Shown here: positions 48,294 through 58,385 of the stretch, piece after piece
Numbering within the stretch: the first letter of the stretch is position 1
How the letters are laid out: each line of letters begins with the position of its first letter
Assembly (NCBI RefSeq): GCF_000347035.1
Contig: NZ_ANIJ01000005.1
Location: 62,001 to 126,000 of the forward strand
Reading direction: 5' to 3'
DNA: 64,000 nucleotides
Source of the DNA: Leptospira sp. B5-022
GTDB lineage: Bacteria > Spirochaetota > Leptospiria > Leptospirales > Leptospiraceae
Notes under the pieces: generated by a model
What the model saw: the letters and a program-made list of their open reading frames with translations, nothing else
Database searches by the model: none
What the model was told of the DNA's origin: nothing
Translations under genes and position numbers: made by a program

Positions 48294-49349
48294 TTATGCA
48301 ATCGTTACGTCTTTGGACAAATAAACGTCTTGGATGGCGTTTAACAATGCAACTCCGTCTTTCATCGGCTTTTGGAATGCCTTTCTTCCCGAGATAAGTC
48401 CCATTCCACCTGCTCTTTTGTTAATGACTGCAGCTTTGACTGCGTCGCCTAAATCGTTGGAACCGGAAGGTCCGCCGGAGTTGATCAGACCGATCTTACC
48501 CATATAACAGTTGGCTACTTGGTATCTAGCCATATCGATCGGATGCTCGGAAGAAAGATCGGTGTACATCTTATCGTCTTTTTTGCCGAATTTCAGATCT
48601 CTAAATCCACCCAAGTTGGTCTCAGGTAATTTTTGTTTTACGATATCCGCTTCGATGGTTGCAGCCAAGTGGTTTGCTTGTCCGGTAAGGTCGGTTGCGA
48701 TATGATAATCAGCCTTATCGTTTTTGAAAGAGTCGTTTCTGAGATAAGCCCAAAGAATGGTAACAAGTCCAAGTTCATGAGCTCTATGAAAGGCTTCCGA
48801 GATCTCTTGGATCTGTCTAGAACTTTCGTCGGAACCGTAATAGATAGTAGCTCCTACGGCTGCAGCTCCCATATCAAATGCCTGCTCCACATTTGCAAAG
48901 AGGATCTGGTCGAATTTGTTCGGATAACTTAGAAGTTCGTTATGATTGATCTTAACTACAAAAGGGATTTTGTGCGCGTATTTTCGGGAAACCAATCCTA
49001 AAACTCCAAGAGTGGAAGCGACTGCGTTACATCCACCTTCGATTGCAAGTTTTACGATGTTTTCCGGATCGAAATACGCAGGGTTTTTAGCGAAAGATGC
49101 CCCAGCGCTATGCTCGATTCCTTGGTCCACAGGAAGGATGGAAAGATATCCCGTTCCGGCAAGACGCCCTGTATTGTAGATGGATTGGAAATTTTTAAGA
49201 ACAGAGTTGTTTCTGTCGGTCTTAGCAAAAATTTCGTCAATGTAATTCGGACCAGGGATGGTCAGGGTTTCCTTGGGGATGGTTTTAGAGACATGATTTA
49301 AGAGAGAATCCGCTTCCGCACCTAATGCGCTCTTGATTTTATCTAACAT
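48294..49349 (-). CDS. fbaB: Class I fructose-bisphosphate aldolase (DhnA/FbaB type)
   Basis: 351 residues from ATG 49349; the longer frame to 49415 adds 22 residues without family resemblance. Class I archaeal-type aldolases form a Schiff base with a lysine. Blocks seen are [57 protein letters not shown] and [15 protein letters not shown]. It splits fructose-1,6-bisphosphate into triose phosphates, needed mainly for gluconeogenesis in a fatty-acid user. Single gene. Confidence 0.88.
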   Translation of the reverse strand: MLDKIKSALGAEADSLLNHVSKTIPKETLTIPGPNYIDEIFAKTDRNNSVLKNFQSIYNTGRLAGTGYLSILPVDQGIEHSAGASFAKNPAYFDPENIVKLAIEGGCNAVASTLGVLGLVSRKYAHKIPFVVKINHNELLSYPNKFDQILFANVEQAFDMGAAAVGATIYYGSDESSRQIQEISEAFHRAHELGLVTILWAYLRNDSFKNDKADYHIATDLTGQANHLAATIEADIVKQKLPETNLGGFRDLKFGKKDDKMYTDLSSEHPIDMARYQVANCYMGKIGLINSGGPSGSNDLGDAVKAAVINKRAGGMGLISGRKAFQKPMKDGVALLNAIQDVYLSKDVTIA

Positions 49350-49465
49350 TCCAGTTATACCTATTGGTTTTATCGATCTGATGACTAGTTTTGGAGCGAA
49401 GCCCAAAATTTCCATCGATTTTCGGCAAGAAATCCCAGGCTCGGAGTGAGCTTAAAGCACAGCCC

Positions 49466-50959
49466 CTATTTTGTCTGCACAGGAAGGCGGATATGGAAAT
49501 CAGTGCCGGAGCTGGATTTTTGAACATCCAGTTTCCCTTGATTGGATTGTATGATCCCATAACAAACGGAAAGCCCCATCCCTATCCTAGAGTCATCGGA
49601 TTGAATCCGCTCAAAAGGTTGGAAGGCATTTTCAGGATCTAGTTCTCCGTTCAAGGTCCCGGAAAGCCTTAAGACCAAATCCTTTCCCGGATCTGTTTTA
49701 TTATCTTCTAACACGGCATTAAAATAGATTGTGCTTCCTTTTAGATCCGAACCGACCCCATCCGCATAAAAATACAAAAGGTAATATAATACTTCTTTAA
49801 TTTGATTCTGTTTTAAGAAAACATCCGGCAGATCGTCGGAAATATTTTTGGAAATTTCCAGATTTTTAGACTTTAATAATTCGGAGATAATCCCTTCCAC
49901 CCCGACTAAAATATCGTCCAGCTTACACCAACTAGGTTCTTCATTGTCCGAACGGGAGAATAAGATCAGATTTCGGATTATACCGGAGATCCTTTCTCCT
50001 TGTTCTATGATCACTCTGGCATAATTTCGAATATCCGCAGGAAGATCCTTTTTGTTCCGAATAATATTTCCATAATTGATCACCCCCATAAGTGGATTAT
50101 TGATCTCATGGGCGATACCCGCGGCCAATTTCTGGATGGACTCCAATCTTTTTTCGGATTGGATCACCTTCTCCATTTCCGAGATCCTTTTTTCCGATAC
50201 GGACAAAAGGTCCAATTCGGAGAAGGTTACGATACTTCCTACAATCCGATTTGCCTCGTCCCGAATAGGAGAAACTCTGAATCCCACTCGGATCTTTTTA
50301 TCATCCTTTTTTACTAGGACTGCAGGGATATATCTGAGATTATGACCTAAATTATCCGGATGTTCACCAGAACCGATCTGGGTTTGGATAAAAGAAAGGA
50401 CCAAATCTCCCGGTTTTCCAAGCGCCTCTTCCAAAGTCCAACCTGTCAGTTCCTCTGCGGAATGATTTAGAAAAATGATATTCCCATCTCCATCCAAAGA
50501 AACTGCACCTTCCGAAATACTTTGGATCACATTCTTAAATTCTTTACCGCTTTCCTTGACTATACCCAAACGTTTTTGTTGGCGAAGTGCGATCTCAATC
50601 GAAGACTTAAGTTGATGATTTTGGAACGGTTTAGTGATATAAGCATAGGTAGAAGCCGCGTCCATCGCCCTCATGAATGTGGAGTCGTCGGTATACGCAG
50701 TCATAAAAACGATCGGAACGTCTTTGATCCTTTGGATATGTTGTGCTGTTTGGATCCCGTCCATATCCCCTTCGATAGAGATATCCATAAGGACCAAATC
50801 AGGATCGGTTTCCTTAAAAATAGATTGTGCGTCCAGACCGTTTGCGGCAACTCCCGCAACCTTATAACCTAAATTTTGAAGAGTCTTTTGAAGGTTGAAA
50901 GATAGAAGCCACTCGTCCTCGACGATTAGAATATTCGGCTGTTCTGAAGAAGAACTCAT
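49466..50959 (-). CDS. Hybrid sensor kinase: receiver-PAS-HisKA with eroded ATPase boxes
   Basis: 497 residues. Receiver domain at 8-125 (phospho-acceptor D59, VLMDISIEG). PAS domain at ~140-250 (GAVSLDGDGNIIFLNHSAEELTGW). Dimerisation histidine H284 in AAGIAHEINNPL. The C-terminal ATP-binding domain keeps FQPFERI and GMGLSVCYG, but the N-box reads LLYFYADGV without its Asn, and the DxGxG box reads LRLSGTLNG. Catalysis may be weak or absent, so it might receive phosphate at D59 and work as a phosphatase or scaffold. Single gene, no membrane segment. Confidence 0.85.
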   Translation of the reverse strand: MSSSSEQPNILIVEDEWLLSFNLQKTLQNLGYKVAGVAANGLDAQSIFKETDPDLVLMDISIEGDMDGIQTAQHIQRIKDVPIVFMTAYTDDSTFMRAMDAASTYAYITKPFQNHQLKSSIEIALRQQKRLGIVKESGKEFKNVIQSISEGAVSLDGDGNIIFLNHSAEELTGWTLEEALGKPGDLVLSFIQTQIGSGEHPDNLGHNLRYIPAVLVKKDDKKIRVGFRVSPIRDEANRIVGSIVTFSELDLLSVSEKRISEMEKVIQSEKRLESIQKLAAGIAHEINNPLMGVINYGNIIRNKKDLPADIRNYARVIIEQGERISGIIRNLILFSRSDNEEPSWCKLDDILVGVEGIISELLKSKNLEISKNISDDLPDVFLKQNQIKEVLYYLLYFYADGVGSDLKGSTIYFNAVLEDNKTDPGKDLVLRLSGTLNGELDPENAFQPFERIQSDDSRIGMGLSVCYGIIQSNQGKLDVQKSSSGTDFHIRLPVQTK

Positions 50960-51308
50960 GTTCGCTAATAATATATTCCAGAGATGGTAAAAACTGCGGC
51001 TCTCCCGTTATGCTCCCACGTTAGGAGCGAATTGGGAAATCCTTTTTTAGGAATATGATTGTTTCCGCAGAATTTTCAAAACTTTCGTTTAGATCCATTT
51101 TATCATCAATAAATCCGGGAATAAATCGCCGAATTTTCCGGATTTATAAACAGTCCTATTTTATTGTCTTTTTCGAATTTTAGTCCTCATTTTTCCGCTC
51201 ATTCGACTAAAAGAACCAAAAGCTTGTCATAGTTCCGACCTCTTTTTTCCAAAAAAAGTCCTTGAATCGAAGCTCCCTCAAAACTACACTTTGGGCCTAG
51301 AGGTAGCC
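50960..51308. other. Divergent spacer upstream of the CBS-protein gene
   Basis: 349 bp between divergent genes with A/T-rich stretches. The recognisable content is the promoter at 51262-51290. A 9-nt direct similarity at 51000-51060 was too weak to call. Confidence 0.5.
51262..51290 (+). promoter_or_regulatory. Sigma-70-type promoter of the CBS-protein gene
   Basis: -35 TTGAAT (51262-51267), a 17-nt spacer, -10 TACACT (51285-51290). Transcription would start near 51297, which supports the ATG at 51309 (AGAGGT site) over the in-frame TTG at 51291. Confidence 0.65.
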
Positions 51309-51749
51309 ATGCTGGTAAAAGATATCTTGGAGAAAAAGGACCGAAAGATCCTCTCGGTGGAGCCCAGTACCACCGTTTGGGAAGCGATCCGATTTATGAC
51401 CAAGTATGATATAGGTTCCGTGATCGTGCTAAAAGAAGGGAAACTCGCCGGTATATTTACAGAAAGGGATTTACTTCATTTCGCCTCGACAGATCGGGAA
51501 GCGGTATTCGAGAAGACAGTGGCGGATCTAATGTCCACCACATTGACTACAATGCAGCCGAACGATCAAGTGGATGAAGTACTTTCCATTATGCTAAAAA
51601 AAAGGATCCGGCACATGCCAATTTTGGATGGAAACAGATTGGTGGGAATTGTCTCCATTGGGGACGCTGTTAAAGCCAAAATTGCGAAAACGGAAGAAGA
51701 GAATAAAAACTTAAAAAATTATATATATAGCGAGTCCGGATTTATCTGA
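51309..51749 (+). CDS. CBS-domain-pair protein
   Basis: 146 residues, two CBS domains (about 8-60 and 72-128), each ending in the typical GIFTERDLL or GIVSIGDAV pattern. CBS pairs bind adenine nucleotides and control a partner. A stand-alone pair has no catalytic activity; the target is unknown. The C-terminus is a short charged helix. Confidence 0.88.
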   Translation: MLVKDILEKKDRKILSVEPSTTVWEAIRFMTKYDIGSVIVLKEGKLAGIFTERDLLHFASTDREAVFEKTVADLMSTTLTTMQPNDQVDEVLSIMLKKRIRHMPILDGNRLVGIVSIGDAVKAKIAKTEEENKNLKNYIYSESGFI

Positions 51750-51817
51750 TCCAGTTTCTTCCTTCTGACCGGGATTCTCTCGATTACCGAACCTTCTCGA
51801 ATCGTATAGAAAAATGC

Positions 51818-51850
51818 CCCGCCTGGACTATATCCAGGGGGCAAGTGGCT
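51818..51850. other. Hairpin in spacer after the CBS gene
   Basis: CCTGGA, loop CTATA, TCCAGG, extended by TGCCCC and GGGGCA flanks with a 2-nt bulge. The ~250-bp spacer also carries a second small hairpin CCGGAA-TTCCGG about 100 bp further on. Neither has a T-tract. A regulatory RNA or protein-binding site is possible. Confidence 0.3.
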
Positions 51851-51997
51851 CACATTCGGGTATTCCCGTTATTTCCTAAAAAGTAATATCATTACCCAAA
51901 CCCGCAACTCTGTTTTTTGGAAATCGGGTTGCCGGAATCACTTTTCCGGTAAGTATAGACTTAAAAGGTCGAGCTAAAATCGGACCTAAAGACAGAG

Positions 51998-52174
51998 ATG
52001 AAACTCCTTTTAATTATATTATTCGCATATTTAACGTATCGTTTTTTACAAAGACTCATGTTTCCACAAAGGAATGAAGGTTCCGGTTTCAGAGTTGTGT
52101 TTCCGGACCGGGAATATTCTCCCAGAGAAAAAGACATTTCCGATAAGGGAAGAGTAGTAGAAAAGGGAGAATGA
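51998..52174 (+). CDS. Small single-pass membrane protein
   Basis: 58 residues. The first ~13 residues (LLLIILFAYLTY) form a membrane segment and the rest is charged (REYSPREKDISDKG). The stop codon overlaps the next gene's ATG (ATGA), which supports the frame. No family recognised. Its co-translation with a lipoprotein suggests a joint envelope function. Confidence 0.6.
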   Translation: MKLLLIILFAYLTYRFLQRLMFPQRNEGSGFRVVFPDREYSPREKDISDKGRVVEKGE

Positions 52175-52689
52175 TTCCAGGAATGAATATACGGTTTTCC
52201 TATTTTATAATTTTTTTATATTCTTTCTTCTTTTTTTCCTGCTTGGGAATGAGCGGAGAATTCGGCTGGGCCTTGGTTGATGAGACAAAACAAAGTTTAT
52301 TGGAGAAAAAATTTACCTCCGTCCAGGAATTTACCCTTACGAGAGAAAAGTTGATCTTTCCCACGAACAAAACATTGGTATATCTTTACAAATTTTCCAG
52401 AACGCCTAACCCGGAAGCGGAGATCTACGTGAGTCTGAGTAGATTTCAGGTGGGATTTAACGAGATAGAAGTACGACGTAAAAGGCCCGAACTTTCCAGT
52501 TCTAGCATCACGGGAAGTTTTCAAGAATTGATCGCAGGTAAATATCTGATCAAAGTCTCCTATGAGGGAGAAGTGATCGATCAAGTAGAATTCAGAGTAA
52601 TAGAACCGGAAGAAAGGGAAGAAGAAAAAGAATCCGGTATAGACGATGTGGAAAAATACACTAAAGCGAAAAAATCTTTAAACCAATAA
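52171..52689 (+). CDS. Lipoprotein of unknown function
   Basis: 172 residues. The signal peptide is very Phe-rich (FIIFLYSFFFFSC) with a lipobox ending at Cys24 or nearby. The mature part has beta-type sequence and a Glu/Lys-rich C-terminus (EEREEEKES). Second gene of a pair with the 58-residue membrane protein. No family recognised. Confidence 0.65.
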   Translation: MIPGMNIRFSYFIIFLYSFFFFSCLGMSGEFGWALVDETKQSLLEKKFTSVQEFTLTREKLIFPTNKTLVYLYKFSRTPNPEAEIYVSLSRFQVGFNEIEVRRKRPELSSSSITGSFQELIAGKYLIKVSYEGEVIDQVEFRVIEPEEREEEKESGIDDVEKYTKAKKSLNQ

Positions 52690-52700
52690 ATGCCATCGCA

Positions 52701-52749
52701 CGTTGGAGTTCCTACATCGCGACTTAAACCGGTTGTTGCAACTCCAACA
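52701..52749. repeat. Two inverted family B copies
   Basis: CGTTGGAGTTCCTACA (52701-52716) and TGTTGCAACTCCAACA (52734-52749). GTTGGAGTT (52702-52710) and AACTCCAAC (52740-52748) are exact complements, so the transcript can fold. It sits between convergent genes. Confidence 0.6.
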
Positions 52750-52757
52750 AACCGATC

Positions 52758-54698
52758 CTAATACGTATCTCCCGAAAGCGGATCTCTTGGATACGGATCT
52801 CTTTGCATTCCATCCTCTAAAATTTTATTGATCCGTTCTATATTTTTCAGAGCCAAATTGATCTCCGTTTGATTCCCTACTTTCAGAATCTCTTCGTTCA
52901 TTCTTTTGGATTCCCCGTAATTTTTTTCGAATTCATACAATACGGATAATCTTTGCATCGCTCTCGGTCCGGGAGACGCATCCAACTTGGTTCGGATAAT
53001 ATCCATTTTTTCCTTGGACTCTTCCATCTCCAAACTTTTCAGCCGGTACTGTGCCATGTCCTGGTCGTTTGTTCTTTCCAAGAGACCTTTTTTGATCTGG
53101 AGTAATTCCTTTTTTCCTAGGGAATATTTTTCTTCTTCTAATCTTAAATTTTCCCGGAGACGATCGTATGCCTGGACGGATCTGATCAATTCCTCTTTTT
53201 CTTTAGGGGGTTTTTTCTCGTATCTATATAATTTAGAAATCCCTAAATAAGCAAGGACCTCCATCCTGATCCTTTCTTGCGAATCAATAAATGATAGATC
53301 GGAAGCGGTCGCCTTTTCCTGCTCTCGAATTTGCAGCCAATCCTCGTAATATTTTTTTCCGGATTCTAAATTGCCCAGTTTGCTTTCGAAAAAATTTCCA
53401 AGCTCGAATGCATAGATCCCTTTTTTCTTAGGATCAGGTTCCGATTGATAATATTTTTCGTAAAACTCCGCAGCCAAAACATATTGTTTGAGTTCGGTAT
53501 GAAGAGAAGCAATCGCACGATATACGTAAGCCATCTCCGAGGGAGTTTTATTCTCTTTTAAGGCTAGAGCCAAATATTTTAAGAAAAAATCCAATGACTT
53601 GGATTTTTTACCGGACGCCTTTAACTCTTCCGCCAAGGCCAGAACTACCGGCGAATATTCGGGATCTAAACGAAATGCCAACTCGAGTAATGCGGCGTAT
53701 GCAAAGAAGTCCGTATTTCTTTTATAATCGAATAGAACGAATATCCCCTGCCCGCTCACAGAGGTTTTATTGACTACTTTTAGTCTTTCCTTATTCTCAT
53801 TCTCCGATTCTTTTACGAACTTCGCTAAGGTAAAAACCGTCTCTGCGTCTTCTCTGGATTTTCTTTTAAAAAACGGATAATAATTATTTTCGAAAGAATC
53901 CTTATAGGCGTTTGCCGCTTTTTTGAGCGCCTCGTCCGCATTCTTTAGATCTTGTTTTGCAAGAGTGATATCGTTTGCGGTGACTTTGCGTGCATTCGCA
54001 GGCGGATTGGATTCGAAGATCAGGTCCTTCTCCCTTACGGAAGCAGCTTCCAAAAGATGGATCCTATCCTTCGCTTTTTCAAGGTCTAAATTCGCTTTTT
54101 CTAATTCTTTTTTTGCATTCGCATGTTCTTTCGCTCTTTCTACTTCGTTCGTATCGTACAATTCACGAAGCCTTTCTTCCTTGGAAAATGCCTCTTCGGT
54201 ATGCGAAAAATCCCTGTATCTAAGTGCAGCTAACGCTTCTTCCAATGCCTTGAAGTTTTGTTTTTTCTTGGAATATTCTTGGCTCAGCAACCAATGAAGT
54301 TCGAATAGAATCGGAGAATCACGAAGTTGTTGGCCCCCCGTGATCTTTCCTAACATTTTTAAGATCAATAAACGTAAACTATTACGATCCGTTTTTTCGG
54401 TGAAGATACGGCCGAGCCTTCTTTCTTCTTCCGTTCTTTTTGGATCCACGAATTGAGCGTAGTACGGATCTAAAACCTGGCGAATAGATGTGATCGGATC
54501 GGAAGCCGTTTCGGAAGAATTGAGTAAGTTCTCCTTTAATGTGCGAAGGCTCGCAGGAGGAATTATCTCATGAGGAAGTGTATAAATACCTGCAGGATCT
54601 AATCTTTGGTCCTGCTCATCCGCTTGCGTTTGGACGCCTCCTACCGACCAAAATAAGGTCAGAAGTACCACGCCCAGTCCGAGGCGGGTTTGTTTCAT
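52758..54698 (-). CDS. Large exported TPR-like/coiled-coil protein
   Basis: 646 residues. The N-terminal signal peptide is about [21 protein letters not shown]. Residues ~190-270 are a charged coiled-coil ([17 protein letters not shown]), and the C-terminal half shows helical repeats like TPR units ([27 protein letters not shown], then [28 protein letters not shown] split over repeats). It probably acts as a periplasmic scaffold; no enzyme motif is seen. It overlaps the cheW gene by 4 bp, so they are co-translated. Confidence 0.7.
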   Translation of the reverse strand: MKQTRLGLGVVLLTLFWSVGGVQTQADEQDQRLDPAGIYTLPHEIIPPASLRTLKENLLNSSETASDPITSIRQVLDPYYAQFVDPKRTEEERRLGRIFTEKTDRNSLRLLILKMLGKITGGQQLRDSPILFELHWLLSQEYSKKKQNFKALEEALAALRYRDFSHTEEAFSKEERLRELYDTNEVERAKEHANAKKELEKANLDLEKAKDRIHLLEAASVREKDLIFESNPPANARKVTANDITLAKQDLKNADEALKKAANAYKDSFENNYYPFFKRKSREDAETVFTLAKFVKESENENKERLKVVNKTSVSGQGIFVLFDYKRNTDFFAYAALLELAFRLDPEYSPVVLALAEELKASGKKSKSLDFFLKYLALALKENKTPSEMAYVYRAIASLHTELKQYVLAAEFYEKYYQSEPDPKKKGIYAFELGNFFESKLGNLESGKKYYEDWLQIREQEKATASDLSFIDSQERIRMEVLAYLGISKLYRYEKKPPKEKEELIRSVQAYDRLRENLRLEEEKYSLGKKELLQIKKGLLERTNDQDMAQYRLKSLEMEESKEKMDIIRTKLDASPGPRAMQRLSVLYEFEKNYGESKRMNEEILKVGNQTEINLALKNIERINKILEDGMQRDPYPRDPLSGDTY

Positions 54699-55159
54699 TT
54701 CGCCCCGGCACCCAACTCCGCTAATTCTTCAGATCCTAGGATTTTTTCGATATCGATCAGGATGATGAACCTATCGTCCTTTTTACCGACACCCGTGATA
54801 TAACGGGAGGAAATTCCCTTGATAGAAGGAGGAGGAGGATTGATTGTTTCCGGAGGAAAAAGAGCTACGTTAGCCACCTTGTCCACTATGATACCGACGG
54901 ATTCTCCACCGATCTTTACTACGATTGCACGATCGTAACCATGCTCGTGAGTATGAGGAATATTGAGTTTCACACCCAAATCCACCATCTTGACTACCTT
55001 ACCTCTGATATCCATGATACCTGCAAAGTAGTTTTTGGATCTTGGGACCTTGACCAGGTTATGGATCTTGATGATCTCATCCACAAGAACGATCGGAAGA
55101 GCGTATTCTTCCTCTCCCAAGCTAAATAAAATGTACTGGTGTTCGATTTCGGCGGACAT
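54695..55159 (-). CDS. cheW: CheW-type chemotaxis coupling protein
   Basis: 154 residues. The CheW fold is recognisable from [48 protein letters not shown] and [11 protein letters not shown]. It couples receptors to CheA kinase in chemotaxis signalling arrays. No CheA, receptor or other chemotaxis genes are adjacent; the operon partners are the exported TPR-like protein downstream and the membrane protein upstream. It may act in a separate signalling pathway. Confidence 0.9.
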   Translation of the reverse strand: MSAEIEHQYILFSLGEEEYALPIVLVDEIIKIHNLVKVPRSKNYFAGIMDIRGKVVKMVDLGVKLNIPHTHEHGYDRAIVVKIGGESVGIIVDKVANVALFPPETINPPPPSIKGISSRYITGVGKKDDRFIILIDIEKILGSEELAELGAGAK

Positions 55160-55168
55160 TCCCCCTCC

Positions 55169-55900
55169 TTAGAAACGGGTGAATCCGTAATAATAAAAAT
55201 ACGATCCGGAACCCAGAAAGATTGCAACTTTCGAGAAAAGCGGATCGCGTTTCCTCAGTATCCAGTCCAATCCGCCAAAAAGCAAACCGAAAACAGCGAG
55301 CGAAAATCCGAGCAAATAAAAATCCATGTATGCATACCAGATCCCCAGAGCGGATGCAAGCCCTAAGGAATAGTCCTGGAGATCTCCCCAGATCCTTCTT
55401 TTGATCCTGGTCCATAAGGGCTCTTTTTTCTCTCTTTGGAAAAATCTTTTCCACGACCTTGGATTTCGATCGATCCCGAAAATATGATCGTACTTGGTAG
55501 AAATTTCCCAAGGTTTAGGGCTCCTTCTCTCCGGTCCCCCCAACGGCTCCGGAGAAACTCCGTATGCCCCGCCTAATATCTGTAAAGCATCCTTGTCCGG
55601 AAGAGAAGATAATAAGTCTCTAAAAGGTGCAAACCTGGAATAAAGCGGATAAGATCTACCGGTGGTCAGGTCGGTTTCTTTTAAAATCGACCCATCTCGA
55701 ATGGTGGAAACGTAAATACGTCCATTCTCACCGGAGACCTCCAAAGTGAGCCTGATCTTACGATCATGAAAATGAAAGTCGGCTTGGAGAATATCTCCAT
55801 CCGGAGTTTTAGCTTGGTAGGATTTAGTATATCCTTTGGCTGGAGGAAACTCAGGTTTCCACCAACGTCTTAAAAGAGAATAGTCCTGGAAGGAGGCCAT
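55169..55900 (-). CDS. Membrane protein of unknown function upstream of cheW
   Basis: 243 residues. The N-terminal ~170 are soluble, beta-type and charged ([24 protein letters not shown] is typical). The C-terminal ~70 hold three closely spaced membrane segments. No family recognised. It starts a minus-strand operon with cheW (9-bp gap) and the TPR-like gene. Confidence 0.65.
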   Translation of the reverse strand: MASFQDYSLLRRWWKPEFPPAKGYTKSYQAKTPDGDILQADFHFHDRKIRLTLEVSGENGRIYVSTIRDGSILKETDLTTGRSYPLYSRFAPFRDLLSSLPDKDALQILGGAYGVSPEPLGGPERRSPKPWEISTKYDHIFGIDRNPRSWKRFFQREKKEPLWTRIKRRIWGDLQDYSLGLASALGIWYAYMDFYLLGFSLAVFGLLFGGLDWILRKRDPLFSKVAIFLGSGSYFYYYGFTRF

Positions 55901-55994
55901 ACAGCAACAAGATCGGCCAATTTCGAATTTTGCTTTAGGCTTTGATAGTTGCTAATTCCGAGTCGGGAGAGTTCCCGAATTAGGAGGGAGGCGA

Positions 55995-56031
55995 AAAAGA
56001 CCGGGTCTTCGATTCGATTTCCCGGTCTTTT
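55995..56031 (-). terminator. Terminator of the AURKAIP1-like gene
   Basis: AAAAGACCGGG and CCCGGTCTTTT form an 11-bp perfect stem with a 15-nt loop; flanking A/T makes it active on the minus strand, about 20 bp after the small gene's stop. Confidence 0.8.
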
Positions 56032-56049
56032 AGATATCAAAAATATATC

Positions 56050-56145
56050 TTATTTGCCTTTCTTCTTATGACGATTCTGTCTTCTTTTTTTCTTCCTCTT
56101 ATGAGTCGCGATCTTTCTTCGCTTTCTTTTTTTACCGGAAGGCAT
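56050..56145 (-). CDS. AURKAIP1/COX24-type small basic protein
   Basis: 31 residues, with about half Lys or Arg (MPSGKKRKRRKIATHKRKKK at the start). This composition and length match the AURKAIP1/COX24-domain peptides found near ribosome-related genes in spirochaetes and Bacteroidetes, where they may bind the small ribosomal subunit. A strong GGAGAACCG site precedes the ATG and a clear terminator follows, so the gene is likely real. Confidence 0.75.
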   Translation of the reverse strand: MPSGKKRKRRKIATHKRKKKRRQNRHKKKGK

Positions 56146-56182
56146 TCGGTTCTCCTGATTCTGTTCCTAACCTGCCAGGAAA

Positions 56183-57244
56183 TTATTCGGTATACTTTTG
56201 TAAACCTTTATTTTTACGGATCTCGGCTACCATATTCTTGATATCACCTATTCCTTCTTTAGAAGCGATAAAGAGAACGTCTTCCTCTTCCACCACAACG
56301 ATATCCTGCACTCCGAGTAGTGCTGTGAATTCTTTTCTAGTTTGAGTGACGTTGTTTCCGGATTTATAAAATAGTATTTCTTTCCCAATATGACGATTGC
56401 CTTGGTTGTCTCCAGGCAATACTCTTTCCAAAGAAAGCCAAGAGCCAACATCGTCCCAAGAAAAACTCGCCTCTACCATTCTGATACGAGCGCTTTTTTC
56501 CATGATGGCAATATCCACAGGTTCGGAAGGAAGAAGTTTGAATGCTTCTCCCAGATCACCCATCTTTTTAAAAGGAAATCTATCCTTAAGAGGTTTTAAT
56601 ATTTTAGGAGAATGTTTTTCGAACTCATCCAAGATCAGACTTGTCTTCCAAAGAAAGATCCCGGGGTTCCAATAGAAGTTCGGTTTTTTAATATACTTGA
56701 TCGCGGTTTTTACATCCGGCTTTTCAAAGAATGATTTTACTTCGAACCCATGTTTGGTCGGCTTTCCGGCGGAGATATAACCGTAACCTATTTCCGGACG
56801 ATTCGGTTTGATCCCTAATAAAACAAGATGTTCATCAGCTTCTTTTAATGCCTTTTGGATACTCTTGGCAAATTCTTTTTCGGAATTCACCCAAGCATCT
56901 GCGGAAAGTACCACCTGAACCGGATCTCCGAACTTCTCTTGAAAATATAAAGAAGCAAGAGCGATGATAGGCGCTGTGTTTTTTCCTTCGGGCTCTATGA
57001 TAAAATTATTCTCCGGGAAACTTCTTTCCTGGGAAAGGATCGCTTTTTTTAAAGTAGCGTTTGTTCCGATAAATACCCGATCCGGACTTGTGATCGTATA
57101 AGCTCTATTTAAAGTCTCTTTTAAGAGAGTATTTTTAGAATATACTTTTTGGAGTTGTTTAGGAGTGGAAACCCTGGATCTAGGCCAGAATCTTTCTCCC
57201 TTTCCCCCCGCCATAATGAGTACTACGGGTTTATCTTGTATCAT
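56183..57244 (-). CDS. manC: Mannose-1-phosphate guanylyltransferase
   Basis: 353 residues: a nucleotidyltransferase domain without the C-terminal isomerase part of two-domain ManC/AlgA enzymes. The signature [12 protein letters not shown] (13-24), [10 protein letters not shown] (about 84-93), GYGYIS and FFEKPD are all present. It makes GDP-mannose for surface glycans such as LPS. It is the last gene of an operon with hfq and the SPFH gene; its start abuts the SPFH stop. Confidence 0.9.
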   Translation of the reverse strand: MIQDKPVVLIMAGGKGERFWPRSRVSTPKQLQKVYSKNTLLKETLNRAYTITSPDRVFIGTNATLKKAILSQERSFPENNFIIEPEGKNTAPIIALASLYFQEKFGDPVQVVLSADAWVNSEKEFAKSIQKALKEADEHLVLLGIKPNRPEIGYGYISAGKPTKHGFEVKSFFEKPDVKTAIKYIKKPNFYWNPGIFLWKTSLILDEFEKHSPKILKPLKDRFPFKKMGDLGEAFKLLPSEPVDIAIMEKSARIRMVEASFSWDDVGSWLSLERVLPGDNQGNRHIGKEILFYKSGNNVTQTRKEFTALLGVQDIVVVEEEDVLFIASKEGIGDIKNMVAEIRKNKGLQKYTE

Positions 57245-58120
57245 TTATTCCACCTCTTTAGGTTTCGGGGCGGACTTTTTCTTACTCAAAGATTTAGGAT
57301 CTCCAAAAACGGTATCGGAAGGAAGAAGTAGAACATCCACATTCTCCCCGATATTATCGTAAAGTAGGAACTCTTTCATATCGGGATTCTTCTTTAGAAA
57401 ATCCTTATATTGTTCCCATTTTTTTTTGGAAACTGCAAGTTTTGCTTCCTCTTGAATTGTGTAGATTTCCGCCTTTTTTAAGGCTTCTATTTTTTCTAAC
57501 TTTTTAGCCAAAATATAGTTAGGATTACGGAATATGTTTGCGATGAGTATCGGATCCGGAATGTCCAGACTGATAATACGCACCGATTCTATCTTCAACC
57601 AAGGCACTTCATTCGAAAGAATTCTCAGGATATCGTTTCTTAAGAAGGCGGAAATAGAATCTTTGTTTAAATTGATATTTTTCTCGTCCTCTATCCCTGC
57701 CCTCAGTTTGGATTGGAATATATTGGAGAGATATCTTGCTCGTCCTTGGTCCGTTTTTCCTCCGGAGAGAAAAAACTTTTTGGATTCTTCTCCCTCTAAG
57801 TGAAAGGATAGATCCAGTTTCGCTCTGATCTTTCCTTCTTCCGATTTTTCGGAGAATAATCCGGAAGAAAGATCGTGATGGATATCCAACTCCAAAGCCA
57901 AAGAGTTTAAGGATTCTTTACGAACGGACTTTTCCCAGAACTGGATCACCGCCGGTTCATAGGCAAAGCCCGGACCACGAACAAAGGAAACTAACTTGGA
58001 ATCCTGTTCCCAGACAAGCAAGGCCTCTCCCTCTTTTATAAAAAAAAGCGGATAGGATACCGTAAGTATCCCCGCTAGTATAAATAGAATGAAAAATACC
58101 CGGCCTATCTTTCGGAACAT
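57245..58120 (-). CDS. SPFH/prohibitin-like membrane protein
   Basis: 291 residues. One N-terminal membrane segment is followed by an SPFH-type sequence (FIKEGEALLVWEQDSKLV, RAKLDLSFHLEG, RYLSNIFQSKLRAGIEDE) and a helix (ILAKKLEKIEALKKAEIYTIQEE) as in HflC/HflK or stomatins, then a Lys/Pro-rich tail. It may organise membrane microdomains or a protease complex. Its ATG overlaps the hfq stop (TAATG), so the two are coupled. Family call is by pattern. Confidence 0.6.
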   Translation of the reverse strand: MFRKIGRVFFILFILAGILTVSYPLFFIKEGEALLVWEQDSKLVSFVRGPGFAYEPAVIQFWEKSVRKESLNSLALELDIHHDLSSGLFSEKSEEGKIRAKLDLSFHLEGEESKKFFLSGGKTDQGRARYLSNIFQSKLRAGIEDEKNINLNKDSISAFLRNDILRILSNEVPWLKIESVRIISLDIPDPILIANIFRNPNYILAKKLEKIEALKKAEIYTIQEEAKLAVSKKKWEQYKDFLKKNPDMKEFLLYDNIGENVDVLLLPSDTVFGDPKSLSKKKSAPKPKEVE

Positions 58121-58371
58121 TAGGCGGAAGGAGCTTCTTTAGCGGCTTCTTCTGTATAAAGTTTGATTACTTTGGAAGGAATGATCGTCGAGATCGCGTG
58201 TTTGTACACCAAACTCTGCTTGTTTTCCTGCTCAAGGACTATCGTAAAATTATCGAAACTTACCACTTTCCCTTTTAAAGGAACTCCGTTTAAAAGATAG
58301 ATGGTCAATTCCAGTTTTTCTTTTCTAGCCGTATTGAGTAGTTGGTCCTGTATATTATTTTTAGCAGACAT
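58120..58371 (-). CDS. hfq: RNA chaperone Hfq
   Basis: 83 residues. The Sm1 region is [39 protein letters not shown] in sequence order and the Sm2 signature [12 protein letters not shown] is complete, so hexamer and proximal-face U-binding sites should form. Hfq promotes sRNA-mRNA pairing. The miaA-hfq order is that of many bacteria. The acidic/alanine-rich short tail differs from the long E. coli tail. Confidence 0.93.
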   Translation of the reverse strand: MSAKNNIQDQLLNTARKEKLELTIYLLNGVPLKGKVVSFDNFTIVLEQENKQSLVYKHAISTIIPSKVIKLYTEEAAKEAPSA

Positions 58372-58385
58372 AGATTTTTATCCGT

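Noticed and set aside
53923..54297. 124-codon plus-strand frame inside the TPR-like gene
   Set aside because: Product is Ser/Phe/Ala-rich, the usual reverse of Lys/Glu/Ala-rich helical coding sequence.
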